From STF1-107 sp964457935 (lineage in GTDB: Bacteria; Bacillota; Clostridia; Christensenellales; UBA1242), in NCBI GenBank assembly GCA_964457935.1, contig CAYWFC010000038.1, forward strand, positions 1-8,174: 8,174 bases of DNA, in the 5' to 3' direction. Shown piece by piece: positions 1-6,847 of the stretch. Under the pieces are notes generated by a model. It did not search any database and was not told the origin of the DNA. It worked only from the letters and a program-made list of their open reading frames with translations. The translations under genes were made by a program, and so were the position numbers. The stretch's first letter is position 1. Each line of letters begins with the position of its first letter.

Positions 1-584
1 AATTTAGCATAATCTTTTCGCGACATTTTACCGTCACTCGCTACAGGCAAATCTCGTGCCATATTCATCAGGCCATTCAGAGCAGTGCCTATTTGCTTGA
101 GCATATTTTCATCAAATCTCGTACCATAGTCATAATAAACACTGTACGCTCTCTCGTATTCTTTGATTTCGCCATCATATCCAGTCAATTCTTTTTTATA
201 AAAAGTCACACTGGTAAAGAAACCTTCACTGTAATATTCATCATCGTTACTTTTTGACGTCGCGCGAGCCATCTCCAGCAATATATCATATTTTGGATCA
301 ACATATGCAGGCTGTTTGTAGTCTCTGACACGTATTCGACTATCAAAAGAGATAGGAATATCCAAGACTGCACTTTCGCAATACCCATGCAAGCGATAAT
401 TACGCATTTCGCAATTTATCATCCAATTAAAAGTCCCACCACCAGGTATCAAAGGCTTATTCGCTAAAGCATCTCCAGTGATTTCTATATCATTTTTAAC
501 AAATTCATTCACTGACATATCTTTGACGTTTTGGGTCTCATTTTCGTATTTGAGTTTTGCTATTATTTTATTAATAATGTTCAT
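1..584 (-). CDS. Hypothetical protein, 3' end outside window
   Basis: An open frame runs from an ATG at 584 to the window edge without a stop, giving 194 complete codons of a protein that continues to the left. The start is well supported. A GAGGA ribosome binding site lies about 5 nt upstream, and an in-frame TGA sits ten codons before the ATG. The product begins MNIINKIIAKLKYENE and is soluble-looking: no signal peptide or membrane segment, mixed charged and aromatic residues, and a PGGGTFNWMI segment near residue 50. I do not recognise the family. It lies 66 nt after res in the same direction and has a plausible promoter of its own, so it may be a passenger of the restriction island or an accessory gene. 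That it is a real gene is fairly certain; its function is unknown. Confidence 0.8.
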   Translation of the reverse strand, partial: MNIINKIIAKLKYENETQNVKDMSVNEFVKNDIEITGDALANKPLIPGGGTFNWMINCEMRNYRLHGYCESAVLDIPISFDSRIRVRDYKQPAYVDPKYDILLEMARATSKSNDDEYYSEGFFTSVTFYKKELTGYDGEIKEYERAYSVYYDYGTRFDENMLKQIGTALNGLMNMARDLPVASDGKMSRKDYAK

Positions 585-605
585 ACTTTTCCTCGCGTTG
601 CCAAC

Positions 606-634
606 AATATATCACAACATCAGAAAAAATGCAA
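606..634 (-). promoter_or_regulatory. Probable promoter of the gene after res
   Basis: On the minus strand, TTGCAT (634-629) is followed after 17 nt by TATATT (611-606). A TGA directly before the -10 makes it an extended -10 (TGnTATATT). Transcription would start near 600, giving a short leader to the ATG at 584. The -35 is weak, so read-through from res may also contribute. Confidence 0.45.
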
Positions 635-650
635 TACTCCGTCTCAATAT

Positions 651-3236
651 TTATAGGCTCTGCATATCTGCAATGAATTCCGCACCTCTGCACTCTGCAT
701 TAAAGAAATGAAATCCCCAGATTTTGTATTCATTGTCATCAGCGAGTGTGATAGTAGGAATAGATTTATCTTTTAATTCGAGCAAAAAGTCTTCCTTCCA
801 TTTGTCAGTCTCTATCAAGTGCGTCCCCTTCGGCTCGACGAAAACGATAAGTTGTTCGACCGAATCTGTGCGATTTTTGCATAGGTACAAAATATAGTCA
901 GGCTCAAAACGCCTACCGCCCTCAAAAGAATACAAATGCACCTGCCGTTCATTGCGCAAAAGATAAATCTTGTCATACTTACTGCGCAAAGTGTCGACGT
1001 AATCTCTGAAATACCGCACAAAAGCTTTTTCCTCTGATGTGCCATAATTATCGTTAAATGCGTACCAATCCTCACTGGACAAATCTAGCCGATTAGCCCC
1101 CACAGTAGGGTCATTTTGAGACACGCCCACACTCCCTGTTATAGACTTGTAGTTGACGCTTTTGTCCATGATGTACTCTCTCAATGGATGTGCGTAAAAC
1201 TCTGTCGTACCTTCCCAAACTTCTTCTATAGCAGAGACATTTGTGGCTATTTTTGAGAGTACATTGAGGCATGCTTTGTAAATGACATACACAGGTGGCG
1301 TTTCATACTTTGATATGAGCTTTATTATGATATTACCCAAATAATTCTCTCCATAGGCGAAATCACGCATCGATTTGATATTTGGGTAATATTTTTTTAG
1401 TCTATCGTACCTAAAAACATCAAATTGTCTCAATGCTCGATGAACGATAGAATAATTAATATTAGCGATATCTTTGAATGTCATCAGGCACTGGTATGTT
1501 CTCACATTTATATCCGAAGAAACACTCTCCAATACCACATCTTCGCCACCCTTACCGACAGCGACAGTTACTTCGTATATCTTGTCTCTGACAGACGGCA
1601 ACAATTCATATACATCATTACGGCTCTTCAGCACGCGATCGTTTGTGAAAATATATCCTGTACGGTATATCTCGTCTGCCTTGAAGGCATCTTTTAGAAT
1701 GTACTGTCTAGTGACGACATTATCATCGGTCAGCCCCACTTCGCGCAAAGCGATATGCAATTCACTTATGTACCTTGGCTCGTTCCAGCAGTGGTAATAC
1801 AATGTCTCGCACACGCGCAATTTATTGCCTACATCATGGTCATATTTTCGCTGATATTTTGGTTGTTCGTCGTCGATTTGGAATGGACAATATCTCGCTC
1901 CGCGCCCTATGAGTTGCGCCTCTGATATAGTCCCGAGCCCCGGCTTGCCGTTTCGCCCATCGAGAGTCTCGTATAGACGTACGATGTCAAAAAGATTGAG
2001 CACATCCCAACCTTCATTTAGTTTATCTACAGCAAACACCGCGCGGTAAGGGTTGTTTTTGTCTTCTAGAGAGTTTAGTGATATCTGATTTTTCTCTAAC
2101 TCACTGTCATCGTTCGCTGAGATACAATGCGGAGCAGAAAAATCATCTTTGATTTCTTGCGCCAGTTGTTCAAAAGTAATGCCCTTATTTATGAAATATT
2201 CATACGCTTCTTGCATTATAGGCACTTGTCCGCGTATCATATCAAAAACTTCGCTAATTTTCTGCCCTGTAAGATTGGATATATTGCTGATGAAATCATG
2301 CATATTTTGAGTATTTTCTTTGACAAGGCGCGATTTCAGCAAAATGACAGGTTTAATATTGATGCGGTGGTCTTGAAACATTTTCAAACGGTATTGGCTC
2401 AGCAATACTGCTTGCAACGACCTATCAAATACCGAACTGTCTGTGCGCAGTGTTTTTATTTCTTTGGAGTATAAATCTTCTCTAAACTCTGACAGCGGAT
2501 AATTAAAAATGATTTTGTTCTCGTATTTCGCCAAAATGTCTGCATTTTTCACATCGCAAGTGGCAGTGAATTCCAGCAAAACATTATCAGCATTCGCTCC
2601 AAAAATGTGCCCTACTGTGTTTTCCCAATGTTTAGTATTCTCTTGTTCTTCCTTATTTTTCTTTTTTGTTTTTGCGCTCAGGTGGTGCGCTTCATCTGAG
2701 ATGAGGACCACCTTTTTGTCTCTAAAGTCATCGAACGATACGCCATTCTCTTTCACTGTCCACATATCCGTGTGTAGAGCCTGTATAGTAGTAAAACAAA
2801 TATTGATAGCATCATTGTCTGTGTCTTGAAAATTTGATACTTCTTTGATCTTTATGCGCTGTCCGTCTATCGTTATATTCTCAGCGAAGAGATACTTCGA
2901 TGACGCCTGCGAGAGAAAATTTTCCTTTGTTTTTCGCACAATATTGCTCAAATTTACAAAGAAAAGAAAATTGCGATACCCTTGCTTGTACAGATACAGC
3001 ATCAGCCCAGCCATTATTAGCGTTTTTCCACTGCCTGTGGCCATGTGAAATAATGTCTGCGTGGGCTTTTGCCTTAGATTGGCGTTCTCAAAATATGTAA
3101 TGTAGTTGCGAAACGCGTTTTCCTGATAAGGACGCAATTCAAAATTCGGATTGAGATTATCCTTGACAAAAGCAGGCAATGCATTGTACATACCTACTTT
3201 TCTCAAAGTATCTATTTCTTCATATAGGAATGCCAT
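651..3236 (-). CDS. res: Type III restriction enzyme, Res subunit
   Basis: This 861-aa subunit joins Mod to form an ATP-dependent complex that translocates along DNA and cleaves foreign DNA. The SF2 helicase motifs are all visible: Q-motif region RPYQ (35-38), Walker A ATGSGKT (66-72), DEAH (181-184), TAT (224-226), EGWD (408-411) and QLIGRGAR (441-448). The C-terminal nuclease has PD at 779-780 and E-P-K at 801-803, matching the PD-(D/E)XK pattern of Type III Res proteins. The length is within the usual range and no frame is broken, so the enzyme looks functional. The ATG at 3236 lies 2 nt after the mod stop, and its GAGGAG site (3250-3245) is inside the end of mod, so the two genes are cotranscribed and probably translationally coupled. 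The family assignment is firm. Confidence 0.96.
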   Translation of the reverse strand: MAFLYEEIDTLRKVGMYNALPAFVKDNLNPNFELRPYQENAFRNYITYFENANLRQKPTQTLFHMATGSGKTLIMAGLMLYLYKQGYRNFLFFVNLSNIVRKTKENFLSQASSKYLFAENITIDGQRIKIKEVSNFQDTDNDAINICFTTIQALHTDMWTVKENGVSFDDFRDKKVVLISDEAHHLSAKTKKKNKEEQENTKHWENTVGHIFGANADNVLLEFTATCDVKNADILAKYENKIIFNYPLSEFREDLYSKEIKTLRTDSSVFDRSLQAVLLSQYRLKMFQDHRINIKPVILLKSRLVKENTQNMHDFISNISNLTGQKISEVFDMIRGQVPIMQEAYEYFINKGITFEQLAQEIKDDFSAPHCISANDDSELEKNQISLNSLEDKNNPYRAVFAVDKLNEGWDVLNLFDIVRLYETLDGRNGKPGLGTISEAQLIGRGARYCPFQIDDEQPKYQRKYDHDVGNKLRVCETLYYHCWNEPRYISELHIALREVGLTDDNVVTRQYILKDAFKADEIYRTGYIFTNDRVLKSRNDVYELLPSVRDKIYEVTVAVGKGGEDVVLESVSSDINVRTYQCLMTFKDIANINYSIVHRALRQFDVFRYDRLKKYYPNIKSMRDFAYGENYLGNIIIKLISKYETPPVYVIYKACLNVLSKIATNVSAIEEVWEGTTEFYAHPLREYIMDKSVNYKSITGSVGVSQNDPTVGANRLDLSSEDWYAFNDNYGTSEEKAFVRYFRDYVDTLRSKYDKIYLLRNERQVHLYSFEGGRRFEPDYILYLCKNRTDSVEQLIVFVEPKGTHLIETDKWKEDFLLELKDKSIPTITLADDNEYKIWGFHFFNAECRGAEFIADMQSL

Positions 3237-3238
3237 AA

Positions 3239-5104
3239 TTACGACTCCTCGTAGAAACTACGCGTAAACGCTTTGTCTTGCTCTGATACGGCATAGTCAT
3301 CGTCATCAATGTCGCAATAATTCACATATAACATATTCTTGTCCAGCAAAGCCATCAGTAGACGCTTCTTGTCATCTAGCGAGAGCGCCATAAAATCATC
3401 CGCTTCGGGATCTATGTTTCTCGGGTCAATGTCACTACTAATGAAGCCACTCTCTAGCATCTCTGACCAAATATCTGCTATCTGCTCATCATTTTCTGCC
3501 GATTGTATCTTTTCTACAAAAATCTGATTGAGCACCTTCAACTCCACCGACACAAACGACCCACCACCCTGCCAATTCACTTCTGATGAGATGCCTGATG
3601 TGTCACCAGCTATTACTTCGGACAGACGGCGTAGACTCTTTTCATAATGCGAATCTAATTGCTCCAATCCAATGAATTTTCTGTTCATTTTTAGTGCAAC
3701 TGCACCGCTCGTCCCTGTACCGAAATATGCATCCAATACATAGTCATTCTCATTCGTGAATGTGTGTATTATTCTTTTTAGTAATGCTTCTGGTTTTTTG
3801 CCGTTTGGTAGCTGTATGGTAGATTCTTTGTTGATATTAATAGTACTGATATCCATCCAAATATCGCCGACTGGCTCTTTCATGTATTCGTTCAAAAATA
3901 ATACCGTATTTACCTTCTTGCCGTCATAATACACATAATCAGTCTTGCCCTCGTCGTTTGTCAATTTGCAAAATTTATTCAGTGGCAGTGTCACTTTCAC
4001 CTTCGAATCACGCGCGACTAGATAAATCATCTCGTGTGCGTGCCCTATTTTGTCAAAATCTTTTGGCACACTCTCTACTATCCATTCGGAACAGTCCTTG
4101 TCAATATTGGTGATACGTTTGTTGTAATACCCCTTGTATGAATCTAGATTATCTTTTGGCTTTGTCTCTATATTTATTTGTACAGCAGATTTATTGAGTG
4201 CATATATTAATATGTATTCTTTCAATTTTGGGAATTTATTTTGCAAATTACCCATTTTGAAGCCTTTTAATTCACTCATTTTGACGCAAATAGTATTTAT
4301 ATGATTATCTCGGTCAAATATCTCGTCACACAAGACTTTTAGATAAGCCATTTCGTTATCGTCACATTGCAAACATATAACACCATCGTTACTTAGCAAT
4401 TTTTTTGCTACTTCTAGACGGTTTTTCATCATGGTTAGCCACGACGAATGTTTGAAACTATCGTTATAAGGGACTAGGTCATTATCTGTATTATAGAGTA
4501 TATCCCAATACATACATTTTATCCTACCAGCGTACCTGCTCAATAAAGAATACAATGATAGCAAATTGTTACCCTTGATTACTAGATTTTCATCATCAAA
4601 AGAAGTTATATCTTCTACGCCAGAAATAGTGTGCTTTTCCGCATTGGCAAAAACTTTTTTATCTAGCAGTCGGTCGATATTTTCACTGCATAGTGTTTCG
4701 TTATAAAATACTTCTGTGCGTTTCTCGTTCTCCCGAGTGCTATCAAACTCCAAAATGCAATCTTTGTATGGGAAAGAGAGCACGACGTTGTCAGTCGATG
4801 ATATAAAGTCATCATTGTCATCTACTAGACCGATCTTATTTTTGTAGCGAGTGTACGAGTCTGGCAAAAATTGGCGGTTGTTTATTACCCAACTAAAGCC
4901 TATCTTATCAAACACCCAGACGTCGTCCACTTTTGTGAAAAAGCGACTTTTGCTAACATCGTCAGATAACAATAATTTTATCAGCGTTGGCTCCATTTTC
5001 ATCGCATCTTCATATAATGCATTTTTTAGCAATTCTCCATCGTCTGTAAAATATTTCTCATTAGTTTTTAATAAATCAACTAGTAAATCATTAATATTTC
5101 TCAC
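3239..5104 (-). CDS. mod: Type III DNA methyltransferase, Mod subunit, with atypical motif IV
   Basis: This is the recognition and modification subunit of the Type III system, 621 aa, of the beta-class N6-adenine type (motif IV before motif I). The start is the GTG at 5104, 6 nt after AAGGAG (5116-5111). An in-frame ATG at 5182 has no comparable site and lies upstream of the likely promoter. The N-terminal third, the segment YNDSFKHSSWLTMMKNRL after motif IV, QLPNGKKPEALLKRII and motif I DAYFGTGTS (458-466) all fit the family. The target-recognition region lies between motifs IV and I. The oddity is motif IV: the expected D-P-P-Y before N-T reads D-I-L-Y (201-204, bases 4504-4493). Both catalytic-loop prolines are lost while D and Y remain. 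Methylation may therefore be lost or altered. The frame is open throughout, so this is not general decay. The family call is firm; activity is uncertain. Confidence 0.93.
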   Translation of the reverse strand: MRNINDLLVDLLKTNEKYFTDDGELLKNALYEDAMKMEPTLIKLLLSDDVSKSRFFTKVDDVWVFDKIGFSWVINNRQFLPDSYTRYKNKIGLVDDNDDFISSTDNVVLSFPYKDCILEFDSTRENEKRTEVFYNETLCSENIDRLLDKKVFANAEKHTISGVEDITSFDDENLVIKGNNLLSLYSLLSRYAGRIKCMYWDILYNTDNDLVPYNDSFKHSSWLTMMKNRLEVAKKLLSNDGVICLQCDDNEMAYLKVLCDEIFDRDNHINTICVKMSELKGFKMGNLQNKFPKLKEYILIYALNKSAVQINIETKPKDNLDSYKGYYNKRITNIDKDCSEWIVESVPKDFDKIGHAHEMIYLVARDSKVKVTLPLNKFCKLTNDEGKTDYVYYDGKKVNTVLFLNEYMKEPVGDIWMDISTININKESTIQLPNGKKPEALLKRIIHTFTNENDYVLDAYFGTGTSGAVALKMNRKFIGLEQLDSHYEKSLRRLSEVIAGDTSGISSEVNWQGGGSFVSVELKVLNQIFVEKIQSAENDEQIADIWSEMLESGFISSDIDPRNIDPEADDFMALSLDDKKRLLMALLDKNMLYVNYCDIDDDDYAVSEQDKAFTRSFYEES

Positions 5105-5110
5105 TACTAT

Positions 5111-5116
5111 CTCCTT
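5111..5116 (-). promoter_or_regulatory. Ribosome binding site that sets the mod start
   Basis: AAGGAG on the minus strand is placed 6 nt before GTG at 5104. It decides in favour of the GTG start over the ATG 26 codons upstream, because that ATG would put this perfect site inside the coding region and give an unusual N-terminal extension. Confidence 0.8.
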
Positions 5117-5135
5117 ATGAATATATAACGATATA

Positions 5136-5163
5136 ATATTAACATATTTTTGATAAAATTCAA
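5136..5163 (-). promoter_or_regulatory. Probable promoter of the mod-res operon
   Basis: On the minus strand, TTGAAT (5163-5158) is separated by 16 nt from TAATAT (5141-5136). A TG one base upstream of the -10 (TGTTAATAT) makes it an extended -10. The expected transcript start is about 25 nt before the GTG of mod. The surrounding DNA is extremely AT-rich, so chance matches are likely and the call is moderate. Phased T-tracts lie about 100-200 bp upstream. Confidence 0.45.
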
Positions 5164-5370
5164 AGCATATAAAAATATTCATAAAATAGAAAATTAGATT
5201 AAAATATATTAATAAAAATTATTTTTTACTCAGGAAAAGTGCGAAAAAAATCCGATTTTTTATTTTTTTACGCATTTTTAGTGTATTTTTTCATTATTTT
5301 TACGTTTTTTTATTATAATTTTAATATTTTTTCATTTTTTTATGTTATTTTTAATAAATTTCGGTAGGAC
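5164..5370 (-). other. Gene-poor AT-rich stretch with phased A/T tracts
   Basis: No convincing gene is present. From 5256 to 5361 there are eleven runs of 3-7 T on the plus strand, with centres near 5258, 5266, 5277, 5288, 5299, 5308, 5320, 5329, 5338, 5350 and 5360. The mean spacing is about 10 bp, close to one helical turn. Such phasing predicts intrinsic DNA curvature. It lies upstream of the mod promoter and could affect its activity or mark the left end of the dehydrogenase transcription unit. A short hydrophobic plus-strand frame (5239-5367) crosses the same bases but is weakly supported. Confidence 0.6.
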
Positions 5371-5400
5371 AAAAAAGAAGGCAAATAATATTTGCCTTTT
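5371..5400 (-). terminator. Intrinsic terminator after the dehydrogenase gene
   Basis: A perfect 9-bp stem (5378-5386 with 5390-5398, AAGGCAAAT/ATTTGCCTT) has a 3-nt loop. On the minus strand it is followed by CTTTTTT (5377-5371), a typical Rho-independent terminator about 90 nt after the dehydrogenase stop. On the plus strand it is followed by only TT and then GTA, so it would be weaker in that direction. Confidence 0.8.
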
Positions 5401-5410
5401 GTATTAGATA

Positions 5411-5506
5411 TTTTATTGACTATATTTTCAATTATTTTATTGACTATATTATCAATTATTTTACTGACTATATTCTTAATTATTTTATTGACTATATTTT
5501 GAGTTC
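5411..5506. repeat. 24-bp tandem repeat, four units
   Basis: There are four head-to-tail units starting at 5411, 5435, 5459 and 5483, each beginning TTTTATTGACTATATT (unit 3 has ACTG for ATTG). Units 1 and 2 differ at one base and unit 3 differs from unit 1 at three. Unit 4 keeps the first 18 bases and then runs into the coding sequence. The stop codon of the dehydrogenase (5494-5492) and its last two codons lie in unit 4, so the array forms its 3' untranslated region. There are no spacers, which rules out a CRISPR array. Confidence 0.85.
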
Positions 5507-6556
5507 ACTGACAGAGTGGATGTCACCCATCTTCTCTGTAGTCACGTAGCCGGCAGGGGCTTTGACCACGTCGAGCAGACGGTTGACCACGCTAGCGCAT
5601 GTCATCTCTACTGTGCAAGGTTTGCTCACTGTCACTGTAGTGGTAGGCTCGCCCTCGATAGTCCAGCAGTTCTCATCATACTCGTCTGGTGCGTACACTT
5701 TGCCTATGCATTCGCTCACGATAGTGATGCCTTCTTTGGTCTCAGTAGTCACTACAGCGCTCATACCAGTAGCGTCGCCTTTTTTGATAGTCATACCCAG
5801 AGTGGATGATTTCAAATCCTTTTTGTATGTCTGTGGTACGCACTTCTGATACTGTCTGGTCACAGTCAAGCCTAGATACGAGCAAAGCCAGCCATTCACA
5901 GTCCACATATATGACGGAGAATACTCGCCCTTGTCTATCATCTTTTGTCTAATCTCATCGCTCACGTTGTCAGCAGATGCGATCTCTTTCTCAAATCTAT
6001 CGAGTGGCAGACCAGCGCCATGCACTTGAGCCAGCGCTATGCCATAATCCTCGACATTGTAGCTACTCCTACCTACTATTCTCTTTATGGAATGAGTAGT
6101 GCCACACAGAGTACCTATCAGGCTACCCCACGAGAAATCCTGATATCCAGAGCCTGTCAGAGTGCAATTATTCTCTTTTGCTAATTTATCCAATTTCTTA
6201 GTGATTTTCACAGCAGAATTCCATGGATAAAAAGCCTCTTCGCACGTACTGATAGCATTGACGCCATTTCTAGCGCAAGCCTCAAATGCGCTCTCCACAT
6301 CGCTCATCAGGCTCATAGTAGTGATGATAGCGACGTCCGGTTTGGTTTTCTTTAGCACCTTATCGATATCCTTGATGTCAGATATGATGACTCCGGTGTC
6401 CTCAGTGCCCATGATAGCGCCTATGTCCTTGCCTATCCTGTCCTGCGCGATGTCGAATGCACAGACTATCTTGCCCTTCTTCTCGTGTACGTAGCGCATA
6501 GTGTATATGCTCATTTTGCCACAGCCGATCTGGGCGACTTTCAAATTTCTTGCCAT
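5492..6556 (-). CDS. NAD(P)-dependent dehydrogenase, diaminopentanoate dehydrogenase-like
   Basis: This is a 354-aa cytosolic Rossmann-fold oxidoreductase. The N-terminal nucleotide-binding segment is VAQIGCGKMS (7-16) after a short lead, followed by a strand ending in an acidic residue (FD, 34-35). The STCEE (103-107) and YPW (110-112) signature and the C-terminal GEPTTTVTV block (302-310) match the 2,4-diaminopentanoate dehydrogenase / DapB-N-like family. Members of this family act on amino-acid-derived amines; the first described works in clostridial ornithine fermentation. No ornithine-pathway neighbours are visible here, so the substrate is unproven. The ATG at 6556 has AAGGAG 9 nt upstream. 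The gene has its own promoter and terminator and looks monocistronic. By eye it is GC-richer than the restriction genes, as expected for a resident, expressed gene. The family call is good; the specific function is tentative. Confidence 0.75.
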   Translation of the reverse strand: MARNLKVAQIGCGKMSIYTMRYVHEKKGKIVCAFDIAQDRIGKDIGAIMGTEDTGVIISDIKDIDKVLKKTKPDVAIITTMSLMSDVESAFEACARNGVNAISTCEEAFYPWNSAVKITKKLDKLAKENNCTLTGSGYQDFSWGSLIGTLCGTTHSIKRIVGRSSYNVEDYGIALAQVHGAGLPLDRFEKEIASADNVSDEIRQKMIDKGEYSPSYMWTVNGWLCSYLGLTVTRQYQKCVPQTYKKDLKSSTLGMTIKKGDATGMSAVVTTETKEGITIVSECIGKVYAPDEYDENCWTIEGEPTTTVTVSKPCTVEMTCASVVNRLLDVVKAPAGYVTTEKMGDIHSVSELKI

Positions 6557-6587
6557 TAAAATTTACTCCTTTTATTTTGTTGAAATT

Positions 6588-6616
6588 AGCATAGCAAATT
6601 ACAATTTCGTTGTCAA
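6588..6616 (-). promoter_or_regulatory. Sigma-A-type promoter of the dehydrogenase gene
   Basis: On the minus strand, a consensus -35 TTGACA (6616-6611) and -10 TATGCT (6593-6588) are separated by exactly 17 nt. They lie about 30 nt upstream of the ATG and just before the AAGGAG site (6571-6566). This is the best promoter in the window. No operator-like palindrome is evident. Confidence 0.75.
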
Positions 6617-6696
6617 ATATTTTTGCTATTTTTAGAAAATTTCAAAAAAACTACTTGAAAATGATTGACAAACTAACACTATTATATACTGGAAAT

Positions 6697-6723
6697 AAAA
6701 AAACTACTACAAAATGTAGTAGT
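6697..6723 (-). terminator. Intrinsic terminator of the interrupted tRNA gene
   Basis: A perfect 9-bp stem, ACTACTACA (6703-6711) with TGTAGTAGT (6715-6723), has a 3-nt loop. On the minus strand it is followed by a run of T (6702-6697). It starts 3 nt after the CCA end of the tRNA fragment, the normal place for a tRNA terminator. It therefore belongs to the original chromosomal tRNA locus. Confidence 0.85.
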
Positions 6724-6726
6724 ATC

Positions 6727-6752
6727 TGGGGTGGAAGATGGGACTCGAACCC
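6727..6752 (-). other. tRNA-His 3'-end fragment, putative attachment site
   Basis: Read on the minus strand, this 26-bp segment contains GGGTTCGAGTCCCAT (most of the T-arm), the acceptor strand CTTCCAC, a C discriminator and an encoded CCA. A C discriminator is characteristic of bacterial tRNA-His. The bases on the 5' side (TTTTTTTA) cannot complete the T-stem, and no anticodon arm, D-arm or 5' acceptor strand follows, so this is not a functional tRNA. A bare 3' end with its terminator is what remains at the far end of an element integrated by a tyrosine recombinase into a tRNA gene. The intact tRNA-His would be expected at the other end, outside the window. Confidence 0.8.
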
Positions 6753-6779
6753 TAAAAAAATGCCGTAAATACAGGGGCT

Positions 6780-6807
6780 GTAGAAAAATTCTACTCAAAT
6801 TCTACTC
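6780..6807. repeat. Short direct and inverted repeats next to the attachment site
   Basis: AAATTCTACTC occurs twice in perfect tandem (6786-6796 and 6797-6807). An inverted copy of the core, GTAGAA (6780-6785), pairs with TTCTAC (6789-6794). They begin 28 bp inside the attachment fragment. Clustered 10-11-bp repeats at this position are typical of accessory or arm-type binding sites of tyrosine integrases, though no integrase is visible to match them. Confidence 0.6.
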
Positions 6808-6847
6808 AGTTTTTTCATCATTTTTTTACAAATTCGCACAACACTAA

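Noticed and set aside
206..388. 60-aa minus-strand frame
   Set aside because: It lies inside the gene starting at 584 but in another frame, and has no ribosome binding site.
478..711. 77-aa plus-strand frame
   Set aside because: It is antisense to the starts and ends of supported genes, has no ribosome binding site, and its hydrophobicity comes from AT-rich antisense codons.
2656..2676. Homopolymer tract in res that could give phase variation
   Set aside because: The runs are only about five to six bases and encode a lysine-rich stretch; too short to suggest slipped-strand switching.
5134..5143. TAATATTAAC resembling the CRESS-virus origin nonanucleotide
   Set aside because: It is not at the loop of a hairpin, is more than 1.5 kb outside the Rep element, and lies in DNA where such AT-rich matches arise by chance.
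5102..5182. N-terminal extension of mod from an ATG at 5182
   Set aside because: It lacks a ribosome binding site, would lie upstream of the probable promoter, and would bury a perfect AAGGAG site 6 nt before the GTG at 5104.
5411..5506. CRISPR array
   Set aside because: The 24-bp units are directly adjacent with no spacers, and no cas genes are present.
6727..6800. Intact tRNA gene
   Set aside because: Only the T-arm remainder, acceptor 3' strand and CCA are present; no anticodon arm, D-arm or complementary 5' acceptor strand follows.
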